Source: Butyrivibrio sp.
GTDB lineage: Bacteria; Bacillota; Clostridia; Lachnospirales; Lachnospiraceae
Reading direction: 5' to 3'
Assembly: GCA_017413105.1 (NCBI GenBank)
Contig: JAFPVA010000272.1
Location: 1 to 51,623 of the forward strand
Length of the DNA stretch: 51,623 bases
How positions within the stretch are numbered: the stretch's first letter is position 1; each line of letters starts with the position of its first letter. Both the position numbers and the translations under genes were made by a program. This document shows positions 18,556-27,563 of this stretch, in pieces. Below the pieces are notes generated by a model. That model worked only from the letters and a program-made list of their open reading frames with translations, made no database searches and was not told the DNA's origin.

Positions 18556-21500
18556 TTACTCTCTAAAATCAAAGACACTCTCTTCCTGCCTTCTCTGCAA
18601 TTGAAGATTTGGAAGGAAAAGTATCATTACGCACAAAGCTGCACAAATAATTCCTATCAGGAACAGATATAGCCTTACCTGTCCCTTTAAACCAAACAGA
18701 TCAGGAACTCTTAAAAGAACATCCGAAGAGGATAAAGAATCGTTATCTAAAACGCTCTGCTCCCCTGTCGTTATAACTTCAGGTCTGTTTGACATAAGAG
18801 GCATAGCAGTCACCACTACCGTAAAAGCAGAAGCATGACTTACTTCAAATACCGCATATCCATCGCTGTTTACAACTGAGGTTCCCTCAAGATTAAGCTC
18901 TTTCTTTTCCGGATTATAGTGATAGAGATTAGCGTAAAGACCTGCATTAGTCTTACCAACCGGGAAAAACAGTGATGCTGTAAAGCCAAAGTCTCCTTCA
19001 TGGGCAATCTCAAACTCAAAATGAGGATTTGACTCAGTGACATCATCCAGTACATTCTGTGGAATGCTCTTGCTTCCAATCTTCACACCAAGATCGATAT
19101 TTCCAGCAGAGCTTCCTTCAACGTTTTCTCCTTTTATTACCCACTCAACATCCTGAGGCATCTTGAAAGCTACGGTAACTGGCTTTCCTGCAATTGCATC
19201 AATAGCACCTGATGGTATCTCGCTAAGGCCACTCATTTCAACATCAATTGAGGAGTTATAGTCTGCCTTTTTAATCTCTGAAACGATGTTGTTCCATCCA
19301 CCTGTAGCAGCAAGGCCTATCTTGGTAGAACCGGTAGCATCTGAGATATAAGGCTGACGGTTTATCTCTCTGTCTAAAGGTGAAGAAGATGAAGAACTGC
19401 TCTTACCGGACGCTGAAGAGCTGCTTCCTGTTCCGTTACCTCCTTTTGCCCCTGTTCCGCTGCCTGTTCCGGAACCTGCTATACCTGATGGTGCCGGTGT
19501 AAGAGATGACTTTGCTGCGCCTGCTGCTCCTCCTGCTCCTGCAGCTCCCGATGCTCCAAGCCCTGCTGCAGCCGCTGCTGCCTGCGCTGTCTGCCCTGAA
19601 GGAGTTCCTTCATAGGTCATGACTTCACTTACGTTTCCGGCTCTGTCTACTGCTGCGCCATAGAAAACATATACTTTCTGAGCTTCCAGATTTCCAATGG
19701 TAACCGTTGCGCCATAGTCAGTACCACTTGAAACTCCGGTCTCAATATATTGGCCGTTATTGAAGATGTCATCCCTGGAAGGAGCTGTCATCTTGTCAGA
19801 AGTCTTTTCCCTGTAAATGAGTTTGAATCTGTTGATACCGCTCAGGGTATCTTTGCCGGCAAAACCAACTATTGTCCCATTACCATCCTGTGCCAGCGCG
19901 GCAGTAAGGGTAGTCATTGTCGGCGCCGTCGTATCGCAGATTATCTTGCCTGTAGATACATAAGTAACGTTACCTGCCTTATCCGTAACCCTGACAAAGA
20001 TATAGTTTGCCTTATCCTCTACCAGAGTAAACTTACCGTCTTGGGAATAAGTTCTCCAGGATTTCTTGTCGTTTGACATTCCCGCCAAAAGATCTGTCAC
20101 ATTGTTATAATATGTTTCGCTGACATAATAATTGATCACATCAACTCCGGAGAGATCATCTGAAGCTGATATGCTGATATTTCGTTGGGTATTCGTATAG
20201 AATGCGACATCATCCCCAGTGACAAACTTATTTGAATTGTAGTCGTTGGAATTAATAACGACAGCCGGAGCCGCCTTATCGATGTTTACAGTGATGTCGT
20301 AGGTCTTGACAACGCCTGTGACTATTCTCTTAAAATCCAGGGTCTTTGTAAGCTTGCCTGTTCCGGAAAAAACATATTCGGAGTGGTACTTATTCTCCAG
20401 ATTTTCGGAAATCATATATCCTTCTGCAGTAACTTTGACATCGCTGTTAAACCAGCTCTTTAAGCTTTCTCCGTTATACTTTATGTCTATGGAAATTTCC
20501 TGAGAATAACCAACCTTGGCTCTTACTTCACTGAAGTTTCCTGCATCGTCATCTGCAAGGACATAGAAAACATAGGTCTTTGTCTCATCAAGACCTGTAA
20601 TTATGGTATTGGCATAATAGGCACCTGTATCCTCCTGAGCCGCAGGTACCAGAGCTGCTATCTCAGTTGCAGCCGGGGTTAAAAACTCTCCGATTGAAGG
20701 CTCTTTTTCTGTACCATCCTTAACTCTTGCTATGATGTAAAAACATCCTATCCCGCTGCCCTCATCTGTTCCTCTAAGGGTCATTTGGGCTCCCGCCGTA
20801 GTTTTTGTAGTAGTAATTTCTGTGATAACAGGAGGAATAATATCTCCATCGAATTTGATGCTTATCTTTACAGGTAAAATTCCTGTAGCATTCTTAAGCT
20901 GTAGTACTTCTTCATGAATTCCGCCAACCGGTATATAAGCCACTGTATATGAACTTGCAAAGTCGCTGCTTCCTTCCCCTGCAATCGCATATCCGTCACA
21001 GGTAATGGTTACATCACCGGTATAGGAAGACTTAAGATCAGCGCCGTTATACTTAAGAGGCGTTGTGGGCGCACCTACTATACTTATCGTGATTTTTTTC
21101 TCACAGGTCACTGTTGGATCAGCCAGGTTCCTAAACACCAGAACCAGATTCTGATTCGGTCCAAGCTGGCTGTAAACATATTCAGTGACATAGGCAGTAT
21201 CCGGTTCATCCTTTAACTTGATTTCCCACCCTTCAGCCTTAAACTTTACATTGTAGTAGTACTCTGATTTTAGTTCCGAATCTCCGTCATAGGTAATCTC
21301 AGGTTCAGGCCCTCTGTTCATAGGCGCTCTGAGCATCAGACCTGCGTTTGGATCCTCTGCTTCACAGAACTTGCATTTCCCGTCTTCGTAGGTACACTCC
21401 TCTATTACTTCCGGTAAAGTGCAGCCCTCTATTGTACATTTCTTTGTATGAGTTCCATTTTCGTTTGAAATATAGCTATAGATATGCTCGTGATCGTATT

Positions 21501-22305
21501 CTTCTGTTTCCTCCGGCTTAGTAGCAAGACAAAACTCACACACCCCCTCTGTAAAAGTGCAGTCTTCTTTTACTTCCTCAAACGTACAACCTTCTACTAT
21601 GCACTTCTTTGTATGAGTTCCGTCTCCGTTTGGAGTATATGTATATTCATGCTCATGATCTGCCGGAATCTCTGTGGTACCTGTTGTTCCGGTAGTTCCT
21701 TTTGTACCTTCAGCCCCCTCTGTTCCTGTTATTCCTGTCGTAGTTCCGGCAGTGCCTGTCCCTGTAGTTCCCTCAGTTCCAGTCGTCCCGGTTCCGGTTG
21801 TACCTTCAGTTCCTGACGTTCCAGTCCCGGTTGTACTTTCAGTTCCTGTTGTTCCCTCTATTCCTGTAGCCCCAGTTCCTGTACCGCTTGTCCCTTCAGA
21901 ACCCGTCGTTCCTTCTATAGTTCCGGTTGTCCCAGTTGTACCTTCAGCATTTCCTGTCGTTCCGGAAGTTGTCGTTCCATCAGTCGTATTGGTATCCCCG
22001 GTCGTAGTCCCCTCAGTATTAGTTGTAGTATCTCCTGAAGCATTCTGATCATCAGAAGTAACATCATTCCCTGATGACGAATTATCCTCTGTCTGCGCAG
22101 AGCCCTCTCCATTCGTGGTATTATCGGTCTGAGTTATGTCTTCCGATGGAGTCTGCCCTTCAAGAGTCGTCTCATCCCCAGGCTCTGCATAAACAAAAAT
22201 AGAGCCGATCCCTGTAGCGGTACTGATAAGACTCACGATCATGAGCAGCACGAAGGTTCTCTTTGCCGCCACCTTCAAATTTCGATACTTTTCGATTATT
22301 TTCAT
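18556..22305 (-). CDS. Secreted, membrane-anchored multi-domain surface protein with Ig-like modules
   Basis: The 1,249-aa product has a Sec signal peptide (basic start, hydrophobic core, cleavage likely after SIFVYA at residue 40). A Thr/Gly/Glu linker of about 180 residues follows. Next come two tandem modules with His and spaced Cys ([38 protein letters not shown]), probably metal- or disulfide-stabilised. Three related units marked 'YNG..LKS' and 'AEGY' lie among Ig-like beta domains. An Ala/Gly/Ser linker (about 960-1030), a C-terminal domain, one TM helix ([20 protein letters not shown]) and a short tail ending FDFRE complete it. No LPXTG is seen. It is exported and stays in the membrane, so it could be an envelope tether or a receptor or adhesin for the CIS. 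GAGGAGG lies 9 nt before the ATG. Confidence 0.88.
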   Translation of the reverse strand: MKIIEKYRNLKVAAKRTFVLLMIVSLISTATGIGSIFVYAEPGDETTLEGQTPSEDITQTDNTTNGEGSAQTEDNSSSGNDVTSDDQNASGDTTTNTEGTTTGDTNTTDGTTTSGTTGNAEGTTGTTGTIEGTTGSEGTSGTGTGATGIEGTTGTESTTGTGTSGTEGTTGTGTTGTEGTTGTGTAGTTTGITGTEGAEGTKGTTGTTGTTEIPADHEHEYTYTPNGDGTHTKKCIVEGCTFEEVKEDCTFTEGVCEFCLATKPEETEEYDHEHIYSYISNENGTHTKKCTIEGCTLPEVIEECTYEDGKCKFCEAEDPNAGLMLRAPMNRGPEPEITYDGDSELKSEYYYNVKFKAEGWEIKLKDEPDTAYVTEYVYSQLGPNQNLVLVFRNLADPTVTCEKKITISIVGAPTTPLKYNGADLKSSYTGDVTITCDGYAIAGEGSSDFASSYTVAYIPVGGIHEEVLQLKNATGILPVKISIKFDGDIIPPVITEITTTKTTAGAQMTLRGTDEGSGIGCFYIIARVKDGTEKEPSIGEFLTPAATEIAALVPAAQEDTGAYYANTIITGLDETKTYVFYVLADDDAGNFSEVRAKVGYSQEISIDIKYNGESLKSWFNSDVKVTAEGYMISENLENKYHSEYVFSGTGKLTKTLDFKRIVTGVVKTYDITVNIDKAAPAVVINSNDYNSNKFVTGDDVAFYTNTQRNISISASDDLSGVDVINYYVSETYYNNVTDLLAGMSNDKKSWRTYSQDGKFTLVEDKANYIFVRVTDKAGNVTYVSTGKIICDTTAPTMTTLTAALAQDGNGTIVGFAGKDTLSGINRFKLIYREKTSDKMTAPSRDDIFNNGQYIETGVSSGTDYGATVTIGNLEAQKVYVFYGAAVDRAGNVSEVMTYEGTPSGQTAQAAAAAAGLGASGAAGAGGAAGAAKSSLTPAPSGIAGSGTGSGTGAKGGNGTGSSSSASGKSSSSSSSPLDREINRQPYISDATGSTKIGLAATGGWNNIVSEIKKADYNSSIDVEMSGLSEIPSGAIDAIAGKPVTVAFKMPQDVEWVIKGENVEGSSAGNIDLGVKIGSKSIPQNVLDDVTESNPHFEFEIAHEGDFGFTASLFFPVGKTNAGLYANLYHYNPEKKELNLEGTSVVNSDGYAVFEVSHASAFTVVVTAMPLMSNRPEVITTGEQSVLDNDSLSSSDVLLRVPDLFGLKGQVRLYLFLIGIICAALCVMILFLPNLQLQRRQEESVFDFRE

Positions 22306-22327
22306 AATAACTACCTCCTCGCCCAGA

Positions 22328-22353
22328 GTAGACTGACGATTTCGTCTATCTAC
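22328..22353 (-). promoter_or_regulatory. Hairpin in the 5' leader of the surface protein gene
   Basis: In the transcript, GTAGA and GACGA pair with CGTC and TCTAC around an AAT loop with a small internal bulge. It ends 10-15 nt upstream of the GAGGAGG ribosome site of the 1,249-aa gene, so it could influence access to that site or mRNA stability. I see no known riboswitch consensus. Confidence 0.45.
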
Positions 22354-22437
22354 GCGGACTACTTACCTTCCGGTCTTCACAGAGAAGTCTATGGAAACCG
22401 AGTACATGGAGTCATCTGTACAGCTTTTCCACAACGT

Positions 22438-22611
22438 AAAGTTTACGGAGCTGGGTATGACATATGTACAGAGTTGGAGCGATTTTAGCGTTATGGAGCT
22501 GAGACCTGGCATCGCAAGTGCCCTTGCACGCAGCGATGACTGTACAGGGCTCAGCGCAGTGTATAACGCCATGAGCACCAACCTGTACATATGAATACCA
22601 GCCCGTAAACT
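22438..22611 (-). repeat. 174-nt long imperfect inverted repeat between two genes
   Basis: Arms run from AAGTTTACGG (22438) to CCGTAAACT (22611). Successive paired blocks are GCTGGTAT/GGTATGAC-side, CATATGTACAG with CTGTACATATG, GTTGG/CCAAC, GCGTTAT/ATAACGC, GCTGAG/CTCAGC, CCTG/CAGG, CATCGC/GCGATG and an apical GTGC-AAGG-GCAC at 22518-22529. The symmetry centre of the outer arms and of the apical loop coincide at about 22524. The gap between genes here (22306-22646, 341 nt) holds this element, the smaller hairpins at 22328-22353 and 22623-22638, and no gene. It could be a processed RNA structure separating the ATPase and surface protein messages, or a miniature inverted-repeat element. Confidence 0.8.
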
Positions 22612-22622
22612 GTATTCTTGCC

Positions 22623-22638
22623 AAAACCTACCGGTTTT
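22623..22638 (-). terminator. Weak A/U hairpin after the AAA+ ATPase stop
   Basis: AAAACC-GGTA-GGTTTT forms a 6-bp hairpin starting 8 nt after the stop codon of the ATPase gene. There is no U tract beyond the stem, so termination would be partial at best. Confidence 0.3.
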
Positions 22639-22646
22639 CAGTCCCT

Positions 22647-25052
22647 CTACAGCCCCACATCCTCCGCGTAGGGCTCGAAATCGGATTTGGTGAAAACTTT
22701 GCCGACCTTTACGAATTCGTACTTGATGGCGTTCAGGTAGTGCCTCATGTGGACCTTATCGCCTGAATTCGGGTCAGCTGCAGCAAGGAACGCTGCATTC
22801 AGGATACAGTTCTTGATATTACCTCCAACGAACTCAAACTTCTCTGCCAGGAATCTGATATCCACATCATCTGCAAGAGGAGTGCTCTTAGGAATGGTGG
22901 TCCTCCAGAGCATCTCACGGGTATCCACATCCGGGAACTGGAACTCAACGATGTATTTCATACGTCTAAAGAACGCCGGATCGATATTGTGCTTGTAGTT
23001 TGTGGCCAGTACGCACACGCCGTCATAAGCTTCCATCTCCTGCAAAAGGAGCGCTGTCTTGTTGTTGGCAGAAGCCTGATTGGAACCTCCATCATCGGAA
23101 CGCTTTGCAAAGATGGTATCGCACTCATCAAAGAACAATACGACGTTACATTTCTTGGCTTCCCTGAATATCATTGACAGGGATTTCTCAGTTTCACCCA
23201 CATATTTATCAACAACCTTGGAAATATCTACTCTGTATAGCTCAAGATTCAGCTCATGGGCTATAACCTGTGCCATCATGGACTTACCGGTACCGGGAGC
23301 ACCGAAGAGAAGAACTGTAAGTCCTCGGCCATAAGGATATTTCTTGGTATAATCCCAGGATTCATAGACCTGTTTTCTGTAGGTCATCTGCTCTATGGCA
23401 TGAGATATGGTCTCTCTCTGGCTTTCATTCATAACGATATCGTCAAAACCAAACTTTGCCTCTACTCTCGTAGCTTTCTGTGAAAGCTCTGAACTCATCT
23501 GGGCATAGCACCCCTTAAAGAGATTGGCCCTTGATATCTTATCCTCCTGATCCATATTTGAAAGAGACTTCGCCTTTACCAGCGCATCGTGGATCTTTCC
23601 TGAGGTAAACAAAAACTTTGTGGACATCTCCAAAAGATCCACATCCTCTGCCAGGTCATAATCCTTTGCAAAGTACTCCCAGCAGGCCTGTCTTTCACCG
23701 GTATTCGGAGTAGGCAGCTCAAGGTCAGTAAACTGGCTCTTTGTTACTTCTCTGAAATCGATGTAGAGCTTACTCATGGCAAAAACAAGGATATCCCTCT
23801 CTGTCAGCTTGGAAAAAGCCAGGTCCATATAGCCGAAGAACTTTTCTTTTTCCTCATCTCTGTAGGTCAGCTCTGTAAGACAGCAGCAGGCCTTTGTGAG
23901 GATACATTCTCTGGTAACGGACCACAGAGCCTTGTCCACAAATTGGAAATCGTAGTTAAAGAGCTTTTTACAGTTGATGGCAACAGCCCTAAGTCCGTTT
24001 TCTTCGCAGAACTTCTTAACAAAGAATCTTCTTCCGCTGCCATCGTCACCGTAGTAGTAAAAGATCCTTACGCCGTCATTATAGGAAGTCTTCATGGCAT
24101 CAAGTCTTCCCTGATTTGCCATTACCGGGTCGAGTTCCTTATCATCTGTGAGCATATAAATAAAACGGCTGTAATTCTCATCCAAAAGCATTGGATTACG
24201 GCCAAAGAGGTAGTCAATAATTCTTTTGTCAGGGGAAACAACAGTAGAAAAAGGCATACTGTTCATGACCTGGAGTGGCAGGATCGGAAGGAGCTGCTCA
24301 AGAGCAGCACTCATATCTCCATAGGCATGAGTTATCGAAAAAGCCTCACCATAAAAGACCTTTGCGGCTGACTCAATGGTCGGAGCTGAAAGATTGCCAT
24401 TCTCATTTACGATATGAAATACACCTGCATAGTCGGTCTGGGTCGAAGCCAGGATTCCGCAGGCAAAACAAAATTTTGTGAAAGGTTCATAATTTAAGCG
24501 CTTGCACAGCTCATAGAACGGAAGACTTGTTCCGCTTGAAACTGTAAGCTCTGCTCTCTCATCGATTATGCGCAGCCTTTCAAGGATTGGGATTTTTATA
24601 TCCTCGTTTATCTCATCCCATACGCCTTCATGTCTTGATGAAGATTTACTCTCATTATCTTCATCTTCTTCAGATGAGTCCCCTACTGAAAAGTCGCCAA
24701 GAAGTTTTAGAAGATCGTCATCGATACTCTCTTCTTCATCTTCCTCCTCTTCTGCCTGCTCTTTTTCTGAATCCTGCTCTTCATCTTCAAAAGCTTCCTC
24801 ATCTTCGGATTTTTCAGAGAGGCCAAGGCGCACTTTATAAGAGTCTGTCAGCCTTATCCGGCAGGCCTCTTCGGCCATCTCAATGTCGGGATACAGGATA
24901 TTCTTGTATCCGCCTTCACCGTTGGCATACAGAACTTTAAGCTTACCTATATAACCATCGAGAGAAGCGTTTACGCAGTCAAAGATATACTGCATATACT
25001 CGCTGTAACTCTCAAAAGGCTTGTTATTTAGATCCTTATCATAACTCGCCAT
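22647..25052 (-). CDS. AAA+ ATPase with acidic insert and degenerate first domain (CIS-associated)
   Basis: The 801-aa protein is the second AAA+ ATPase of the cluster. After a short helical start it has a very acidic low-complexity stretch (about residues 75-145, many Glu/Asp). A degenerate AAA domain follows with P-loop remnant YGDDGSGRRFFVKKF near 335, then a complete AAA domain: Walker A GAPGTGKS near 584-591, VVDKYVGETEKSL, Walker B VVLFFDECDTIFAKRS, sensor-1 ATNYKHN and FFRRMKY with the arginine finger. The motif set matches the Afp15-like ATPases of extracellular CIS. It has GAGGGG 8 nt before the ATG. Overall layout parallels the 675-aa ATPase, implying duplication and specialisation. 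It follows the SH3b and 75-aa genes directly. Confidence 0.92.
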   Translation of the reverse strand: MASYDKDLNNKPFESYSEYMQYIFDCVNASLDGYIGKLKVLYANGEGGYKNILYPDIEMAEEACRIRLTDSYKVRLGLSEKSEDEEAFEDEEQDSEKEQAEEEEDEEESIDDDLLKLLGDFSVGDSSEEDEDNESKSSSRHEGVWDEINEDIKIPILERLRIIDERAELTVSSGTSLPFYELCKRLNYEPFTKFCFACGILASTQTDYAGVFHIVNENGNLSAPTIESAAKVFYGEAFSITHAYGDMSAALEQLLPILPLQVMNSMPFSTVVSPDKRIIDYLFGRNPMLLDENYSRFIYMLTDDKELDPVMANQGRLDAMKTSYNDGVRIFYYYGDDGSGRRFFVKKFCEENGLRAVAINCKKLFNYDFQFVDKALWSVTRECILTKACCCLTELTYRDEEKEKFFGYMDLAFSKLTERDILVFAMSKLYIDFREVTKSQFTDLELPTPNTGERQACWEYFAKDYDLAEDVDLLEMSTKFLFTSGKIHDALVKAKSLSNMDQEDKISRANLFKGCYAQMSSELSQKATRVEAKFGFDDIVMNESQRETISHAIEQMTYRKQVYESWDYTKKYPYGRGLTVLLFGAPGTGKSMMAQVIAHELNLELYRVDISKVVDKYVGETEKSLSMIFREAKKCNVVLFFDECDTIFAKRSDDGGSNQASANNKTALLLQEMEAYDGVCVLATNYKHNIDPAFFRRMKYIVEFQFPDVDTREMLWRTTIPKSTPLADDVDIRFLAEKFEFVGGNIKNCILNAAFLAAADPNSGDKVHMRHYLNAIKYEFVKVGKVFTKSDFEPYAEDVGL

Positions 25053-25091
25053 ATATTGCCCCTCATAAAACTAAGTCTTTTTACATTATGG

Positions 25092-25319
25092 CTATGTTTG
25101 TTTTGTTGTGATAAATGTGCCTCTGTCGAATACGCTCTTTGCTGTATTTATACCGGTCTGATTTTTGATATCAAAAACACCGTTCTTATTTTCATTGATA
25201 AATTCCATTGGTTTGTGCTTGGCATAGAGATAGGTTTCCTCCTCTTCATCCGGAGGCGGATTCTTCCTTCTGGCTTCTTCTTTTTTTATCTGCTTATTCA
25301 TGCGTTCTTCAAGATTCAT
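25092..25319 (-). CDS. 75-aa conserved-looking small protein of unknown function
   Basis: A short ORF with an excellent AAAAAAGGAGG ribosome site, fitted tightly between the SH3b gene (18 nt upstream) and the ATPase gene (39 nt downstream). The product is highly charged: a basic/acidic helical start (NLEERMNKQIKKEEARRK), a PPPDEEEE turn and a C-terminal part with FDIKNQTGINTAKSVFDRG. It has no membrane segment or known motif. Its tight spacing and strong ribosome site argue that it is real. Confidence 0.75.
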   Translation of the reverse strand: MNLEERMNKQIKKEEARRKNPPPDEEEETYLYAKHKPMEFINENKNGVFDIKNQTGINTAKSVFDRGTFITTKQT

Positions 25320-25337
25320 AAGAAGCCTCCTTTTTTA

Positions 25338-25922
25338 TCAGAAATCCAGATCCTCATCCGGAGCTTCTACCATATCTCTGTATTCTTCCGGATAGTCCTC
25401 TGCAGTTACTTCCGTCATGCCCAGATACTCAGTAGCAAAATACCCAACAGCGCCGGTCTCAAGAACCACCTTGCACCAGGTATTGCCCGGCTTAAGGATA
25501 TATCCCGGAGTCTTATAGGGCATCTTATGAAGGATCTTCGCACTCTCAGAAGGAGCTTCGCGAAGCCTTAAGACTGTATAACTGTTGGTAGTCTTGAAAG
25601 TGATATATCTTTTTGCTCTCTCAGCTCCGGCACCTTCACCTGAATCTGCACCAGAATCCGCACCTGCACTGTCAGCCTCCTCAGCCGTTTCTTCCGGTAC
25701 TTCCTCTTTTGCTTCTTCCTGCTGATTTTCTTCAGGCAGCGTAGCCTCCACCACAGGCTCATCCCCTACCACCGTCTGACTCATGACAGCAGTCGTAGCA
25801 CCGATAGATTTGGCGTCTCTGGAAAAAACTGAACTACTTCCGTTTAACATAAATAATGCGCCCAATGCCACTATTACGAAAAATGCAAATAACGCTATGA
25901 ATATTCTCGAATTATGCTTCAT
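25338..25922 (-). CDS. Membrane-anchored protein with bacterial SH3 (SH3b) domain
   Basis: The 194-aa protein has one N-terminal TM helix (about residues 6-27, IFIALFAFFVIVALGALFML), a Glu/Ala/Ser-rich extracytoplasmic spacer (about 60-105), then an SH3b-like domain (about 108-170) with 'YTVLRLREAPSESAKIL' and 'WCKVVLETGAVGYFATEYL', and an acidic end. SH3b domains often bind peptidoglycan. In a CIS cluster of a Gram-positive this could place the particle or a partner at the cell wall, which is inference. It follows the HATPase gene by 59 nt and has a GGGGG ribosome site. A lipoprotein box is absent. Confidence 0.85.
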   Translation of the reverse strand: MKHNSRIFIALFAFFVIVALGALFMLNGSSSVFSRDAKSIGATTAVMSQTVVGDEPVVEATLPEENQQEEAKEEVPEETAEEADSAGADSGADSGEGAGAERAKRYITFKTTNSYTVLRLREAPSESAKILHKMPYKTPGYILKPGNTWCKVVLETGAVGYFATEYLGMTEVTAEDYPEEYRDMVEAPDEDLDF

Positions 25923-25981
25923 ACAACCCCCTAAGCACCCGGTAATCCGTCATCACATCATCAATCTGGAAAGATCTGTAA

Positions 25982-26857
25982 TCAGCCTGTCGGCAACTGA
26001 ATATATATTCCCATGCCGTTGCCCTGTGGGCTGCGGGCATAAATTGTACCGCCATAGTGCTCCACAATTGCCTTGGCCTGAGTAAGCCCCAGACCATTTC
26101 CGCTGATCCTGTTGGAGCCCTGGTAATTCAGTTCGAAAATATGCTTTGTTTCATTTTCCGGAAGTCCGTTGCCGGTATCCTTCAGAACAATGAAAATATC
26201 ATCGTCAATTGTTGAAATAGTAACTACCAGTGTGCCGGCCTTCTTCATGTACTTGATGGAATTATCAATGATATTCCTGAACATGATAAGAAGTCTCTTG
26301 GCACTGGCACGTACCATCAGCTTTTCCTCCGCACTGGATATGGTGATGACAAGTCCCACAGCCTTCGCATCTGCAGAAAGCTCCTGTATTGCCCGTCTTG
26401 CAACGCCGATGATATCCACTTCAGTTGCATCCTCATCATCCGGAGGTAAAAGACTCTCATAAACAGCGTCATTGATTTTCTGGTTATCCTCATGCTTTGC
26501 CAGTTCATCTTTTATTTTTCTAAATTCGTTATCCCTGTCGGCAGCACTGTCCCTGAGTTCGTCGATGCTCTCCTGCCTTCTGTCCAGCTCTGCATCCTTC
26601 TCTCTTATCATGGAATCATAGTCTTTTTTCAGCTGCTCCATCTCAGCCTTCAAAAGACCTATCTCCTGCTGAAGATGCTCTGCGCCCGTGTAATCATTGC
26701 GACTTGAATAGCATATATAAGCAAAGTAGGTAAGGCTTAAGGTCGCCAGTAAAAACACCAGGACTATTAAAGTGAGACTGAAGTAGAAAAAACCAAAAAC
26801 CGTAAGTACATAGAATAGGCAAGCTGCGATCAATGCTATTTTTTGTTTTCGAGTCAT
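25982..26857 (-). CDS. Membrane HATPase (histidine-kinase-like) with coiled coil, no clear H-box
   Basis: The 291-aa product has two adjacent TM helices (about residues 8-50), a coiled coil (about 58-130) and a HATPase_c domain with N box FRNIIDNSIKY near 195, G1 box DTGNGLPE near 225 and G2 box GNGLGLTQAKAIVEHYGG near 250. The usual dimerisation helix with a His-Glu-x-x-x-Pro box is not recognisable. A single His (AKHEDN) in the coiled coil is the only candidate phosphoacceptor. No response regulator gene lies in the window. It could be an unorthodox sensor kinase, or a kinase of the STAS protein encoded two genes upstream. It has no large extracytoplasmic sensor, so it probably senses membrane or cytoplasmic cues. 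Confidence 0.88.
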   Translation of the reverse strand: MTRKQKIALIAACLFYVLTVFGFFYFSLTLIVLVFLLATLSLTYFAYICYSSRNDYTGAEHLQQEIGLLKAEMEQLKKDYDSMIREKDAELDRRQESIDELRDSAADRDNEFRKIKDELAKHEDNQKINDAVYESLLPPDDEDATEVDIIGVARRAIQELSADAKAVGLVITISSAEEKLMVRASAKRLLIMFRNIIDNSIKYMKKAGTLVVTISTIDDDIFIVLKDTGNGLPENETKHIFELNYQGSNRISGNGLGLTQAKAIVEHYGGTIYARSPQGNGMGIYIQLPTG

Positions 26858-26888
26858 TTGTTTTCCCCCATATCATCCGGAATAATTT

Positions 26889-27563
26889 CTACGCCAATAA
26901 GTACGGTCTGCTCTCTATCTTATCTAATGAGATTCTTCTCTTATCTTTCACCGATAACACGCTCATATCATGAGTTGCCATGATGACCGTGATTCCGTGA
27001 TCATGTATTATATCCAAAAGCCTTATGATCTCCGCACTGGATGCGGGATCAAGGTTCCCGGTGGGCTCATCCACCAAAAGATACTTGGGGTTGTTTATTA
27101 TAGCCCTGGCCATGCACACCTTTTGCTGCTGCCCTCCCGACATCTCTCTGGGGAGCCTCTTGTGAAGAGAATCGATTCCCAGCATTGTCAGCACATCAAC
27201 TATTTTTTTATCCGCTTCCTTAATTGCGCCTCCTGTGGCAAGTATCGCCGCCACCAGATTGTCATATACCGAAAGCTCCTGTATAAGTTTAAAGTCTTGA
27301 AATACAACACCTATTTTTCTTCGGTAATAGGGAACGTCTTTTCTCTTAATCTTCCCTATATCATCCCCGTCCACAAGGATTCTTCCGCTGTCAGGCTCTG
27401 TCTCCTTTAAAAGCATCTTAAGGAGCGTTGTCTTTCCACAGCCGCTTTCTCCGGTCAGCACGATGAACTCCCCGTCTCTTATTTCCTCCGAGAAGTTTCT
27501 GTATACATCAACTGCACTATTTTCAGTTTTATAGCCTTTGCACACGTTTAAAAAAGAAATCAT
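26889..27563 (-). CDS. FtsE-like ABC transporter ATPase without permease
   Basis: The 224-aa protein is a complete ABC nucleotide-binding subunit: Walker A GESGCGKTT near 37-45, Q-loop VFQDFKLI, signature MSGGQQQKV, Walker B YLLVDEPTGNLDP and H-loop MATHD. The 'FQDFKLI' and 'EPTGNLDP' stretches are characteristic of the FtsE/LolD branch. No FtsX-like or other permease gene is in the window. Its ATG overlaps the STAS stop codon (ATGA), so the two are translationally coupled. STAS-plus-ABC-ATPase pairing recalls MlaB-MlaF. FtsE in Gram-positives controls cell-wall hydrolases through FtsX, so a wall-remodelling or membrane-anchoring role for the CIS is possible, but the partner is unknown. Confidence 0.92.
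   Translation of the reverse strand: MISFLNVCKGYKTENSAVDVYRNFSEEIRDGEFIVLTGESGCGKTTLLKMLLKETEPDSGRILVDGDDIGKIKRKDVPYYRRKIGVVFQDFKLIQELSVYDNLVAAILATGGAIKEADKKIVDVLTMLGIDSLHKRLPREMSGGQQQKVCMARAIINNPKYLLVDEPTGNLDPASSAEIIRLLDIIHDHGITVIMATHDMSVLSVKDKRRISLDKIESRPYLLA

Noticed and set aside
22412-22624. Small ORFs on both strands in the 22.4-22.6 kb gap
   Set aside because: They mirror each other because of the inverted repeat, lack ribosome sites, and have improbable Cys/His-rich composition.
22306-22646. Riboswitch upstream of the surface protein gene (for example c-di-GMP)
   Set aside because: The core sequences of c-di-GMP-I/II and other common riboswitches that I know are absent; the region is dominated by a simple long hairpin.
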